Assembly: GCA_964556165.1 (NCBI GenBank)
Contig: CAZKVH010000008.1
Coordinates: forward strand, 1-59,432
Origin: JAQVEM01 sp964556165
GTDB lineage: Bacteria > Actinomycetota > Humimicrobiia > Humimicrobiales > Humimicrobiaceae
Length of the DNA: 59,432 nt
Reading direction: 5' to 3'
Below the pieces are notes generated by a model, which worked only from the letters and a program-made list of their open reading frames with translations, searched no databases and was not told where the DNA came from. How positions within the stretch are numbered: the first letter of the stretch is position 1; every line of letters starts with the position of its first letter. The translations under genes and the position numbers were made by a program. This document shows positions 7,997 through 17,682 of this stretch, piece after piece.

Positions 7997-8898
7997 TAGA
8001 ACAGATACATATTAAGAAATCAGAAAAAGAAAAAAATCTACCTAAAAAACAAAAGAAAATAAATGAATTCCTCTATTTTGCAAGAAGGAATAACAAATTA
8101 AAAATTGGATTATTTATTGTTATTTTCTTTATCCTTATCGCAATAATAGGACCACTCTTTACAGATTATGAATGGCGTGCCTATATAGGTCCCTCATCTC
8201 AACTTCCATCCCTGGAATACTGGTTAGGAACTACTACATTCGGACAGGATGTTTACACGCAATTTGTGCAGGGCCTTAGAGCATCATTCATAGTTGGTGT
8301 TATTGGCGGAGGAATAGCGACCATTATAGGAATTATCATAGGTTTTACCGCAGGTTACAGGGGAGGAATAATTGATGAAAGCTTAAATATAATCACAAAC
8401 ATAGTACTTGTTATTCCAACATTTGCTCTGCTTCTTATAATAGCAGCCTATCTCAAAGTAAGGGGTATTCTTACAGAAAGTATTTTTATTGGATTCACAG
8501 CATGGCCATGGGCAGCACGAGCAATAAGAGCCCAGACATTTTCATTGCGGTCAAGGGATTTTGTTGACCTTGCCAGGATTAGCGGAATGAAACCTACAAA
8601 AATTATTTTCACAGAAATTGCACCAAATATGATGTCTTATCTGCTTATGACATTTATCCTCCAGTTTGGCGGAGCAATACTTATCGCTGCTACTCTGGAC
8701 TTTATAGGACTTGGCCCAACAAACGCTATTTCACTCGGTCTTATGATGAATTATGCAGTTCTATGGGGTGCTTTGCAATTTGGTGTCTGGTGGTGGTTTG
8801 TGCCACCGGGACTGGCTATAATGCTTATTGTAGGGGCACTTTATATCATGAATGTTGGGCTGGATGAAGTTTTTAACCCCAAACTTAGAGAGATGTGA
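7993..8898 (+). CDS. ABC transporter permease, DppC/OppC type
   Basis: A 301-residue second permease of the same importer. A charged N-terminal 30 residues (many Lys/Glu) precede the first helix. After it comes LGTTTFGQDVYTQFVQGLRASF, the family's periplasmic block with Asp in GQDV, then the membrane domain with the coupling loop (DLARISGMKPTKIIFTEIAPNM, about 192-213). The ATG overlaps the stop of the preceding permease. It forms the membrane heterodimer with that protein and is followed six bases later by the first ATPase gene. Confidence 0.9.
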   Translation: MIEQIHIKKSEKEKNLPKKQKKINEFLYFARRNNKLKIGLFIVIFFILIAIIGPLFTDYEWRAYIGPSSQLPSLEYWLGTTTFGQDVYTQFVQGLRASFIVGVIGGGIATIIGIIIGFTAGYRGGIIDESLNIITNIVLVIPTFALLLIIAAYLKVRGILTESIFIGFTAWPWAARAIRAQTFSLRSRDFVDLARISGMKPTKIIFTEIAPNMMSYLLMTFILQFGGAILIAATLDFIGLGPTNAISLGLMMNYAVLWGALQFGVWWWFVPPGLAIMLIVGALYIMNVGLDEVFNPKLREM

Positions 8899-8904
8899 GA
8901 TTAT

Positions 8905-9867
8905 ATGAGTATAAAAATAAAAAACCTTAAAGTTTATTACCAGACCCTCAGAGGCGATGTTAAAGCGCTTGATGATGTAACTTTTTCAATAGCTGACGGA
9001 GAAATAATGGGTCTTGCCGGTGAGTCCGGGTGTGGAAAAACTACACTCGCTAACAGTCTTATAAGCCTGTATCCCCCCATGAAATATATAGAGGGAAGTG
9101 TAGAGCTGGATAATGAAAAATTACCAATCTGGGATACAGATAAAATGAATGCATTCAGATATAAAAAAATTTCCATAATACCGCAATACGCAATGAATGC
9201 CATGAACCCAACTCGAAAAATAGGGAAAATGACGGCTGAATTATTAGAGTCCAGAAAAGTAAACTACAAAAAAACCAAACCTGAATTGCTTAGAAGGCTC
9301 GACCTTGTTGAATTAAACAGGAATGTACTGGATATGTACCCCATAGAGCTCTCCGGAGGGATGAAACAGAGAATGGTTCTTGTACTCTCTACTCTACTTA
9401 ATCCTTCACTCCTTATAGCAGACGAAATTACTTCAGCGCTGGATGTCTCAACACAAAAAGCTGTCTCAGAGATGCTTGTCGAGTTCAGAAATAGAAAAAT
9501 CGTTAAAAGCATGATAGTCATTACTCACGACATATCAATACTCTACCAGATAGCAGATACAATTCTTGTCATGTACGCAGGTAAGCTGGCAGAAAAAGCC
9601 CCAACTGAAAAAATAATTAATTCACCAATACATCCATATACCAAACTTTTAATTTCATCACTTCCCAAGGTAGGGGTAAAATATTCAGAAAGAAAACTAA
9701 CCGGCATTCCCGGTAATACACCATTACTGCTTGATCCCCCATCCGGTTGCCGTTTTAGGGAAAGGTGCCCTGTTGCATTTGACAAATGCATTGAAGAACC
9801 ACCATTTATTGAAATCGAAAAGAACCATTATGTTGCTTGCTGGAAGGAGTATGGTAAGAATGCTTAA
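8905..9867 (+). CDS. ABC transporter ATPase, DppD/OppD type
   Basis: A 320-residue ATPase with Walker A GESGCGKTT, ABC signature LSGGMKQRM, Walker B LLIADEITSALD and the switch His in VITHDIS. The C-terminus carries the oligopeptide/dipeptide ATPase extension with a cysteine cluster (CRFRERCPVAFDKC), which in this family can bind an iron-sulfur cluster. It pairs with the next gene to drive import and overlaps it by eight bases. Confidence 0.92.
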   Translation: MSIKIKNLKVYYQTLRGDVKALDDVTFSIADGEIMGLAGESGCGKTTLANSLISLYPPMKYIEGSVELDNEKLPIWDTDKMNAFRYKKISIIPQYAMNAMNPTRKIGKMTAELLESRKVNYKKTKPELLRRLDLVELNRNVLDMYPIELSGGMKQRMVLVLSTLLNPSLLIADEITSALDVSTQKAVSEMLVEFRNRKIVKSMIVITHDISILYQIADTILVMYAGKLAEKAPTEKIINSPIHPYTKLLISSLPKVGVKYSERKLTGIPGNTPLLLDPPSGCRFRERCPVAFDKCIEEPPFIEIEKNHYVACWKEYGKNA

Positions 9868-10804
9868 ACTTGAAAAAGTATCAAAAAATTACAGAACAGG
9901 AACATTTGGTGGAAAATTACTCCCTGCTGTGGTAGATGTAAGTTTTAACATTGGAGATGGAGAAGTTGTTTCATTAATTGGTGAAAGCGGAAGCGGTAAG
10001 AGTACTATCGGAAAAATGATTTTACGATTGCTCAATATAAACTCTGGAAAAATTACATTAGACGATATCGATATATCTACTTTAAAAGGAGCAAAACTCA
10101 AGAATTATTACCGTGACGTTCAGGGTGTATTTCAGGACCCTTTCAGTTCCTACAATCCAATCTTTAAAGCTGATAGAATTTTCACAATAATCAGGCAGGA
10201 ATTCTTTCCGGATGTAAAGGATTCTGAATGGAGAGAAAAGGTAGATAACGCACTTAGAGCCGTTGGCCTAAACCCGGATCAGGTTCTCAATAAATTCCCG
10301 CACCAGCTAAGTGGCGGTCAGCTCCAGAGATTTCTAATCGCCCGTGCCCTGCTTCTTGACATTAAACTTCTGATAGCAGATGAAATTATAAGCATGCTCG
10401 ATGCTTCTACACGTGTGGATGTTTTAAATTTACTTGTAGAATTAAAGTCACGCGGACTATCAATTCTTTTTATAACCCATGATTTATCTCTGGGTTACTA
10501 TATCAGTGAAAGAGCTATAATTCTTTACAGAGGCTGTATTGTAGAAATGGGCGCCACAGAAAAAATATATTTTAACCCTGTCCATCCCTATACCCAGATG
10601 CTAATGTCTTCTGTACCTCGACTTGATAAAAAATGGGAAAGGGTGGAGATGGAACTTAAAGCAAAACAAACCGAGCTTACCGGAGGCTGTGTATATTATG
10701 AAAGATGCAAGTCTCCCTATAAATGCGAGAAATGTGCTTTAGAAAGACCCCGGCTCAGGGAATTTGAGCCGGAACATTTTGTAGCCTGTCATTTTATAGA
10801 ATAA
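9860..10804 (+). CDS. ABC transporter ATPase, DppF/OppF type
   Basis: The second ATPase of the importer, 314 residues: Walker A GESGSGKST, Q-loop GVFQDPFSSYNP, signature LSGGQLQRF, Walker B LLIADEIISMLDAS and switch FITHDLS, ending in a Cys-rich oligo/dipeptide ATPase tail. Walker B reads DEI where DEP is usual, as in its partner. The frame is open from 9731, but the domain starts at MLKLEKVSKNY. I choose the ATG at 9860 because AAGGAG lies 10 bases upstream; a second ATG at 9851 is too close to that site. It is the last gene of the transporter operon. Confidence 0.92.
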   Translation: MLKLEKVSKNYRTGTFGGKLLPAVVDVSFNIGDGEVVSLIGESGSGKSTIGKMILRLLNINSGKITLDDIDISTLKGAKLKNYYRDVQGVFQDPFSSYNPIFKADRIFTIIRQEFFPDVKDSEWREKVDNALRAVGLNPDQVLNKFPHQLSGGQLQRFLIARALLLDIKLLIADEIISMLDASTRVDVLNLLVELKSRGLSILFITHDLSLGYYISERAIILYRGCIVEMGATEKIYFNPVHPYTQMLMSSVPRLDKKWERVEMELKAKQTELTGGCVYYERCKSPYKCEKCALERPRLREFEPEHFVACHFIE

Positions 10805-10813
10805 ATTAATAAC

Positions 10814-10841
10814 AAGATAGAATATATATATATTTTATCTT
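10814..10841. terminator. Bidirectional hairpin between convergent genes
   Basis: An AT-rich near-perfect palindrome with arms AAGATA (10814-10819) and TATCTT (10836-10841) and an alternating AT core, located between the OppF-type gene and the convergent beta-mannosidase. It overlaps the beta-mannosidase stop codon. On the plus strand it is followed by TCTTCAATA, not a pure T run. Weak but well placed for ending transcription both ways. Confidence 0.5.
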
Positions 10842-13354
10842 TCTTCAATATCATATAAACTTCGTATCTTTAGTTTCTTTTTTACCTCACTTAAATTCAT
10901 TTTATCAGATAAATCTGACTTTTCTATCATGACCCTCTTTTTAAATCCACCAGAAAGGTCAAAATAGTTATCACTAAACTTACAGTCAGTTTCTTCCAGA
11001 CCAATTTCAATAGATTTTGCAAACGCTCTGGATTCCACTGTAATTATTAATTCTCTATCATTTTCATCAATGGTTGTTTTTATTTCTGGATTCATGAAAA
11101 TAAAGTGCTTTGGCTTTACGAATAATAACGTCCCATAACCCACAAATTGCTCATTTATCTTCAGGGAAAATTCCAGATACACCTCACTTATATTATCTTT
11201 GTTTATAATATCCTTAAAGCTCAACTTAATACATTTCATTGCCTTCAGAGGAGGAACTGATACCTCCCTGCTACCTTTTTTTATGATGCTGGATCTATTA
11301 TCCCTTAAGCTCCAATTAATTATTCCTTCTGCAATATCCCCTGTATCATTTGTGATATAAATACTAACTATTTTTTTATCATCCTCTTCGGCAGATATAA
11401 GTACCGGTGAGTAGAAACGTTTTGCGTAATAATGAAGTGCTTTCCACCGTCCAAAATAATCTATGCCTGACCATGAAGCTGCAGGCCAGCAATCGTTAAG
11501 CTGCCAGTATATTGAGCCCATACAGCGCCCTCTGTTCCTTCTCCAGTGCTCCACGCCACACTTAATAGCCTCTGCCTGTAAAACCTGGGAAGCATAAAGC
11601 AATGACTCAAAGTTCCCTGGATATTTAAACGTTTCAGAAAGATAAGCAAGTATCCTTCCATTCGCAAGATCGTCCTTTTGATGCTTTTCCATTACATAGG
11701 AAAATATGTTTCTATCCTCAGGGATGGTAAAACTTTTTATTGTTTTTATTCCTGGAAAGGACTGAAATCCAAATTCAGAGGTAAAACGAAAGTAATGTCT
11801 CCGGTATTCTTTAAAAGTCTTCAATCCATGCCAAACATCCCAGTAATGTACATCTCCCATTGATTCATCATTTGGATTATTAAATTTACCTCCAGATGAA
11901 GGAGAAGAAGGCCAGTAAAACCGCTCCGGATCGTATTTTTTTACTGTTTCCGGAATAGTTTTTTCAAAAAGATTAATATAGGTATTTTTAATCTGTCTTA
12001 ATTTTGGTAGCATTGCAATCTGTGGCATCCGCAATTCTTCACGTGGTTTACTCTCAATCATATTTATCATCCATTCTATTTCATTATTCCCGCACCATAA
12101 TCCCAGACAGGCATGATTTCTAATCCTCTTTATATTATCTTCCAGCTCCCCCTTTATATTTTCTGTAATCTTCCTTCCCGGGGGATAAACAGAGCAGGCG
12201 AACATAAAATCCTGCCAGACAATAAGACCATATCTGTCACATAACTCATAAAAATAATCAGGAGGATATATACCTCCGCCCCAGACTCTAATACAATTAA
12301 AATTCGCTTCAACGCAATCCTTTATTAGTTTCTCTGTACGTTTTTTTGAATACCGGGACATAATGCTATCTTCTATTATATAATTTGCACCCATTGCAAA
12401 AATCGGTATACCGTTTACCACAAACTCGAACGATTTACCCCATCTATCTTTTTTCTGCCTCACAATAAGCGTTCTCAATCCTATCATGAAATCTTTAGAG
12501 TCGAGTACTTTACCTCTATATTTCAAATTTATCCTGACTCCATAAAGAGGCTGTTTACCGTAACCGTTAGGCCACCACAGCTCGGGGTCATTTATATTAA
12601 AGTATAGACTACATTTATTATCACTTTTTCCGGTTTTAATTGTTTTTATTATTTTCATTCCCCCGGGGCATGTAATTAAAACTTCCACATAAAACTCTTT
12701 TTTTACCCACGCTTCAAAATTTATATGAACCCCGACTTCTACGTTTTTCCTGTGATGTCTTTGAGTTACATAAATATCTTCCAGACGTCCAGAATTATAT
12801 AGCTTTAATCCAATATCCCTCCATATGCCTGAATCCGGAATTCTGGGCCCCCAGTCCCAGCCAAACATGCAGTGAGCTTTACGCAGATGATAAAACCCCG
12901 GCATTGCCACATCAAAAGACCATTTCCAAAGCGGATTTTTTTTATGCATCTTATTAATAAATTCAGTCGGAGAGTAAAATATGAAATGTATTTTATTCAT
13001 GCCAATTTTCAAGAATTTTTTTACATCAAATTCATAGCGGCGGTGCATATTATCAGTCCTGGCGACATACTTCCCATTAATCATAATCTGCGCAAGAGTA
13101 TCCAGACCCTCACAGTATAGAAAAACTCTATCTTTCTTTAGAATCTCCGGGGAAATATTAAATTCTCTTTCGTATTCATAATCACGGTATGAGAACTCAA
13201 CAGCTTTACCTTCATTATCCCTGTAAAACGGGTCTTCCATTAAACCCTCGCGTAATAAGTCAGAAAAAACTGAACCCGGGACCTGCGCTTCAATCCAGCG
13301 CTCTCCAGACTTATCTTTCATTCTCCATTTACCATTCAGGGTATAAATATCCAA
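10835..13354 (-). CDS. Beta-mannosidase, glycoside hydrolase family 2
   Basis: An 839-residue GH2 enzyme of the beta-mannosidase subgroup, removing terminal beta-D-mannose from mannooligosaccharides. Domain order is sugar-binding (about 1-185, LNGKWRMKD, VPGSVFSDLL), immunoglobulin-like (190-295), TIM barrel (296-600) and C-terminal beta domains. The acid/base is Glu425 in WCGNNEIEW, and the nucleophile is probably Glu527 in FTSEFGFQSFP. WDWGPRIPDSGIW at 166-178 is a mannosidase hallmark. There is no signal peptide, so it acts in the cytoplasm on imported oligosaccharides. It converges on the ABC transporter operon and a palindrome lies just upstream of its start. Confidence 0.9.
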   Translation of the reverse strand: MDIYTLNGKWRMKDKSGERWIEAQVPGSVFSDLLREGLMEDPFYRDNEGKAVEFSYRDYEYEREFNISPEILKKDRVFLYCEGLDTLAQIMINGKYVARTDNMHRRYEFDVKKFLKIGMNKIHFIFYSPTEFINKMHKKNPLWKWSFDVAMPGFYHLRKAHCMFGWDWGPRIPDSGIWRDIGLKLYNSGRLEDIYVTQRHHRKNVEVGVHINFEAWVKKEFYVEVLITCPGGMKIIKTIKTGKSDNKCSLYFNINDPELWWPNGYGKQPLYGVRINLKYRGKVLDSKDFMIGLRTLIVRQKKDRWGKSFEFVVNGIPIFAMGANYIIEDSIMSRYSKKRTEKLIKDCVEANFNCIRVWGGGIYPPDYFYELCDRYGLIVWQDFMFACSVYPPGRKITENIKGELEDNIKRIRNHACLGLWCGNNEIEWMINMIESKPREELRMPQIAMLPKLRQIKNTYINLFEKTIPETVKKYDPERFYWPSSPSSGGKFNNPNDESMGDVHYWDVWHGLKTFKEYRRHYFRFTSEFGFQSFPGIKTIKSFTIPEDRNIFSYVMEKHQKDDLANGRILAYLSETFKYPGNFESLLYASQVLQAEAIKCGVEHWRRNRGRCMGSIYWQLNDCWPAASWSGIDYFGRWKALHYYAKRFYSPVLISAEEDDKKIVSIYITNDTGDIAEGIINWSLRDNRSSIIKKGSREVSVPPLKAMKCIKLSFKDIINKDNISEVYLEFSLKINEQFVGYGTLLFVKPKHFIFMNPEIKTTIDENDRELIITVESRAFAKSIEIGLEETDCKFSDNYFDLSGGFKKRVMIEKSDLSDKMNLSEVKKKLKIRSLYDIEER

Positions 13355-13372
13355 AGCACTCTCACAATTTTT

Positions 13373-13391
13373 TGCAAATTGAAAATTTGCA
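13373..13391. promoter_or_regulatory. Palindrome upstream of beta-mannosidase
   Basis: A perfect inverted repeat TGCAAATT (13373-13380), GAA, AATTTGCA (13384-13391), located 19-37 bases upstream of the beta-mannosidase start. It differs from the LacI-type operators in this locus, so a different regulator could bind, or it is a leader hairpin. No protein can be assigned. Confidence 0.4.
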
Positions 13392-13568
13392 GTTTTAATA
13401 AATTATTTTTTAAAAAATAGATTCTGAAGCTTTTATTATTAACTTTTTTTTAATTCTAATACTTAATCAGCAATCATCAACAGAAAATTAAACAACCAAT
13501 CATAGTTACATTGTCAGTAAGAAGTAGCTTTTTTTATTTTTCCATGATCCTCTGGTATTAAATCCGTA

Positions 13569-14909
13569 CTATTTTATAGCTCTTGTTTCTATTAAATCCC
13601 TGTACCACAATGCACTATTTTTCAATATTCTTTCCCGGGTTCTATAATCTACATAAATAATCCCGAACCTCTTTGAATATCCAAACTGCCATTCAAAATT
13701 ATCTATAAGAGACCATATAAAATAACCCTTTATATCCATCCCCTTCTTATTAAGTCTGGCAACTTCAAGTAAGTGTCTTCTAATATAGTCTATCCTTTTA
13801 TTATCGCGGATTTCTCCTTTTTTTGAAATCTTATCATTAAATGCAGCTCCATTTTCTGTAATATAAACTGGTATTTTCGTATACTCTTTCCTTAGTCTCA
13901 GTACAAGATTATAAAGAGCTTCCGGTACTATCTCCCAGCCCATTTCAGTCCTTGAATATCTACCATGAACTACTTCAGACTTCAGTCTTGCTTCTTCGGA
14001 AAATTTAACCAGTTCACGGCTGTAATAATTTACTCCCAGAAAATCATTTGCAATTGCTATCTTGTGAAGGTCCCCCTCCTTTATAAAACTAAAATCAATC
14101 ACAAATTCTTTATAAATATCTTTCATATCTTCAGGGTAATATTCTTTGAAAACAGGGTCAAGAAACCATCTATTTAAATAGCCATCCCTTATTCTGGCTG
14201 CTCTTATGTCATTTTCATGCTTAGTCGCCGGATAAGACGGAATAAGGTTAAGAGTTATTCCTATTTTCCCCTTTTTGTAACCCAGTTTCCTGAATTCTTC
14301 AACCACATTTCCGTGTGATAATAATATATGATGTGCTGCTGTAAGTGCTTCTTTTAAACTTCTGTGGCCGGGAGCATGTACACCTTCATAGTAACCAAAA
14401 AAAGATGCGCATAATGGTTCATTATGAGTTATCCACAAACTGACAGAATCACCAAGTTCTTCAAATACTTTAATCGCGTATTCCGTAAACCATTTTACCG
14501 AATCTCTATTCAGCCATCCGCCCATATTATAAACCCATAATGGCATATCCCAGTGGTACAGAGTTACTGCAGGTTTGATGTTATTTTTAGTAAGCTCGTC
14601 TATAAGTTTTTTATAAAACTCAATTCCTTCTGGATTAAAATTTCCCTCATCCGGAAAAATCCTGGACCATGATATAGAAAACCGGTAAGCATCAAGACCT
14701 ATCGCCTTCATTAACTTAACATCTTCTTTATATCTGTGGTAGTGATCACAGGCAATATCACCATTATCATCCATGTAGATTTTCCCTGGTATTTTTGAGA
14801 ATATATCCCAGATTGACAGGGTTCTTCCATCTTCTTTAACCGCCCCTTCTATCTGATACGAGGATGTTGAGGTACCGAATAGAAAATCATTCTCGAATTT
14901 TACTGCCAT
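13569..14909 (-). CDS. Beta-glucosidase, glycoside hydrolase family 1
   Basis: A 446-residue GH1 enzyme of usual length for a single-domain family member. It starts FLFGTSTSSYQIEG, the family signature. The acid/base is Glu164 in THNEP and the nucleophile is Glu352 in ITENGAAF. HWDMP and the C-terminal WSLIDNFEWQFGY aglycone/glycone block are present. It lacks a signal peptide and should cleave imported cellobiose and other beta-glucosides (possibly beta-mannosides or galactosides, since family 1 is promiscuous). GGAGGGC precedes the ATG. It sits downstream of the phosphorylase gene on the same strand with a 72-base gap and may be co-transcribed. Confidence 0.92.
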   Translation of the reverse strand: MAVKFENDFLFGTSTSSYQIEGAVKEDGRTLSIWDIFSKIPGKIYMDDNGDIACDHYHRYKEDVKLMKAIGLDAYRFSISWSRIFPDEGNFNPEGIEFYKKLIDELTKNNIKPAVTLYHWDMPLWVYNMGGWLNRDSVKWFTEYAIKVFEELGDSVSLWITHNEPLCASFFGYYEGVHAPGHRSLKEALTAAHHILLSHGNVVEEFRKLGYKKGKIGITLNLIPSYPATKHENDIRAARIRDGYLNRWFLDPVFKEYYPEDMKDIYKEFVIDFSFIKEGDLHKIAIANDFLGVNYYSRELVKFSEEARLKSEVVHGRYSRTEMGWEIVPEALYNLVLRLRKEYTKIPVYITENGAAFNDKISKKGEIRDNKRIDYIRRHLLEVARLNKKGMDIKGYFIWSLIDNFEWQFGYSKRFGIIYVDYRTRERILKNSALWYRDLIETRAIK

Positions 14910-14981
14910 TTGCCCTCCTTTTTTTAAAGCTACAACCAGACTGTTTCATTTTCTAAATGGAGCTCAGGCTGTAATTAATCT

Positions 14982-17423
14982 CTAATTTCCCAGCTGCACA
15001 ATTACTTCTACTTCTTTATCTTTCTTGCTGAAAGGAACAAGGTTTCCTTTTAATAACTTTCCATTTACCATTAAACTTTTTACTTTTTTACCGGCTCCAC
15101 CTGCATTTCTGACGGTGATATTATATCTTATTCCTCTGAACAAGCGAAATACTTTATATTCTTTCCATTCTACCGGAATACACGGGTCTATTAATAAGCC
15201 ATTATAATCAGGTTTTATTCCCAGAATTGCCTGAGATATATTTACAAAACTCCAGGCAGCCGTACCTGTAAGCCAGGAGTTTTTTGCTTCACCATGCACA
15301 GCAGCATCAGGTCCTGCTATCATCTGTGCATAACAATAAGGTTCACATCTATATTTGTCTATTATTTCTTCTTTAGTACTGGGGCAGATGCGCAAATAAT
15401 AATCAAAAGCCTTATCCCCATTTCCCATTATAGTTTCAGATATGGATATCCAGGGATTATTATGACAGAATATTCCTCCATTTTCTTTATATCCGGGTGG
15501 ATAAGAAGATATTTCACCAAGATTGAGATAATATTTTGAGTATGGCGGGTAATTTAATATTATTCCATCAGGAGTTGCAAGATATTTTTCCACACTATCC
15601 AGAGCTTTTCTTGCCATTTTATTTTCGATGCCCGCACCTCCCATGATGCACCACCCCTGCGGTTCTACAAATATTTTACCTTCGCTGCACTCCCTGGAGC
15701 CAACTTTATCACCATAGTAATCATAAGCTCTGATAAACCACTGCCCATCCCATCCGTAATTTTCCACCGATTTCTTCATTAACTTATAGTTTTCTTTCAG
15801 CCCCTCGATTTTACTTCCCAATTTAATCTGCTGTAGCAGCTTAATTAATTCATTGCAAGCATAAAGAAAAAGACCTGCTATCATTAAAGATTCTGCGACC
15901 CCACCCTCCCTGTCGCCATAGGTCTGGAAACTCTCGCCGGGTTTTTTCGAGAAACAATTCAGATTCAGACAATCATTCCAGTCAGCATGCCCTATGAGAG
16001 GAAGATTATGGGGACCAAGGTTTTTTAAAGTATAATTTATTGAGATAAATAAATGGTCAAGAAGAGTTGATTTGCTATCAGGCCTGTCTGAGTAACCTAT
16101 TATTTCATCCAGAATAGAATAGTCTGCTGTCTCTTTAATATACGCACACGTAGATACTATAAACCATAATGGGTCATCATTGAACCCGGCTCCTACATCT
16201 TTATTCCCCTTCCTGGTAAGCGGCTGGTACTGATGGTAGCAGCTGCCATCAGATAGTTGCACCCCGGCAATATCCAGAATTCTCTGACGGGACCTCTCCG
16301 GAACCATGTGTATAATACCAAGTAAATCCTGATTCGAATCCCGGAATCCCATTCCCCTGCCAATACCTGATTCGTAAAAAGATGCCGAACGTGATAGATT
16401 AAAAGTTACCATACACTGGTATTGATTCCATATATTTACCATTCGTCTTACATGCTCATTCTCCGCTTCCACCCTGTACCTGCCCAGCATATCATCCCAG
16501 TAATTCTTCAACTCCTCCAGAGCTTTCTTTACAGACTCAGATTTTTTATAATTCTCAATCCTGGCATAGAATAACTTTTTATTTATAACATTAGGGCCAG
16601 AAAATTTTTCTTCCTCTTTATTCTCTATATAACCCAGAATGAAATGCAGTTTTTCATTTTCTCCTGGCTTTAGAACTATATTAACCTGATGTACGCCGAC
16701 AGGATACCATCCATTTGCAATTGAATTCGTACATTTACCTTTGATAACTGCGACCGGATTGCCGAACCCATTATATTTACCAATAAAAGCATCACGGCTG
16801 GTATCAAAGCCATTTATTTTATGGCTACAGGTAAAATACGCATAATGATTTCTTCTCTCCCTGTATTCTGTTTTATGAAAAATAGTCTCATTCTCTATCT
16901 CTACCTCACCAGTATTAAGATTACGCTGAAGATTATTTGCATCATCCATCGCATCCCACAAACAAAATTCTACAAAGGAAAAAATGGTTATTTTTTTATC
17001 CACATCGGTGTCATTGACCAGAAAAACATCCCATATCTCCATATCCTCTCCCAGGGGGACAAAATAGGTAACTTCTGCTTTCAATCCGTTCTTTTTGCCA
17101 CTAATTATGCTATAACCGAGCCCGTGCCTGCATGAATAGTGGTCCAGAACGGTACAGGTTGGTTTCCACCCTGGATTCCAGATTACATTGCCATCTTTTA
17201 TATAAATATATCTTCCACCTGTATCTACCGGGACATTATTATACCTGTACCGTGTTATACGCCTTAATCTCGCATCACGATAGAAACTATAACCACCTGC
17301 TGTATTGGAAATAATTCCAAAATAATTCTCGCAACCAATATAATTTATCCAGGGTAAAGGAGTGTCTGGTCTTTTTATAACATATTCCTTCTTGTCGTCA
17401 TCAAAAAATCCATACTTGTTCAT
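14982..17423 (-). CDS. Cellobiose phosphorylase, glycoside hydrolase family 94
   Basis: An 813-residue enzyme that cleaves cellobiose with phosphate to glucose 1-phosphate and glucose, saving one ATP. It begins KYGFFDDDKKEYVI and has the family pattern RDARLRRITRYRYN, GMGFRDSNQDLLG and HADWNDCLN, with the catalytic Asp near residue 484. The length matches characterised cellobiose phosphorylases. A TTG two codons upstream is possible, but AAAGGA lies at proper distance from the ATG at 17423. It has no signal peptide. A LacI-type operator lies about 140 bases upstream, and the GH1 gene follows downstream. Related GH94 members act on chitobiose or longer cellodextrins, so chain length is not certain. 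Confidence 0.92.
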   Translation of the reverse strand: MNKYGFFDDDKKEYVIKRPDTPLPWINYIGCENYFGIISNTAGGYSFYRDARLRRITRYRYNNVPVDTGGRYIYIKDGNVIWNPGWKPTCTVLDHYSCRHGLGYSIISGKKNGLKAEVTYFVPLGEDMEIWDVFLVNDTDVDKKITIFSFVEFCLWDAMDDANNLQRNLNTGEVEIENETIFHKTEYRERRNHYAYFTCSHKINGFDTSRDAFIGKYNGFGNPVAVIKGKCTNSIANGWYPVGVHQVNIVLKPGENEKLHFILGYIENKEEEKFSGPNVINKKLFYARIENYKKSESVKKALEELKNYWDDMLGRYRVEAENEHVRRMVNIWNQYQCMVTFNLSRSASFYESGIGRGMGFRDSNQDLLGIIHMVPERSRQRILDIAGVQLSDGSCYHQYQPLTRKGNKDVGAGFNDDPLWFIVSTCAYIKETADYSILDEIIGYSDRPDSKSTLLDHLFISINYTLKNLGPHNLPLIGHADWNDCLNLNCFSKKPGESFQTYGDREGGVAESLMIAGLFLYACNELIKLLQQIKLGSKIEGLKENYKLMKKSVENYGWDGQWFIRAYDYYGDKVGSRECSEGKIFVEPQGWCIMGGAGIENKMARKALDSVEKYLATPDGIILNYPPYSKYYLNLGEISSYPPGYKENGGIFCHNNPWISISETIMGNGDKAFDYYLRICPSTKEEIIDKYRCEPYCYAQMIAGPDAAVHGEAKNSWLTGTAAWSFVNISQAILGIKPDYNGLLIDPCIPVEWKEYKVFRLFRGIRYNITVRNAGGAGKKVKSLMVNGKLLKGNLVPFSKKDKEVEVIVQLGN

Positions 17424-17562
17424 TGGCAATTTCCTTTATCTACATTTTATCAATTTATAATATACTGCCTTATGCCTGCTATATGCTTATTGCATACTAT
17501 TAACGGCTTTAATACTTTTTTAATGTATTTTTCTGCTCCCTTTATTTTAAAACTTATTGTCA

Positions 17563-17585
17563 AATATTTGAACGCGTGTTTATCT
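17563..17585 (-). promoter_or_regulatory. LacI-type operator upstream of the cellobiose phosphorylase
   Basis: On the minus strand it reads ATAAACACGCGTTC followed by AAATATTTGAC. The first part is the same palindrome class as the operators at 4986-5015 and 18743-18758. The whole stretch, including the AAATATTTGAC flank, is shared almost exactly with the site in front of the lacI-like gene. No clear -10 box can be placed at proper distance from the adjacent TTGACA, so the promoter itself is unassigned. Confidence 0.65.
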
Positions 17586-17682
17586 TTTTTTATTTTTTTC
17601 CTTTTTTTTAGACTTCACACATTGATTTTTTTATCCTATCATTCCAATCTACTTACTTAACCAAAGACATGTATCAAATTCC

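Noticed and set aside
16331..16340. GATTCGAATC, a tRNA T-loop-like string
   Set aside because: It lies inside the cellobiose phosphorylase coding sequence and has no flanking tRNA arms.
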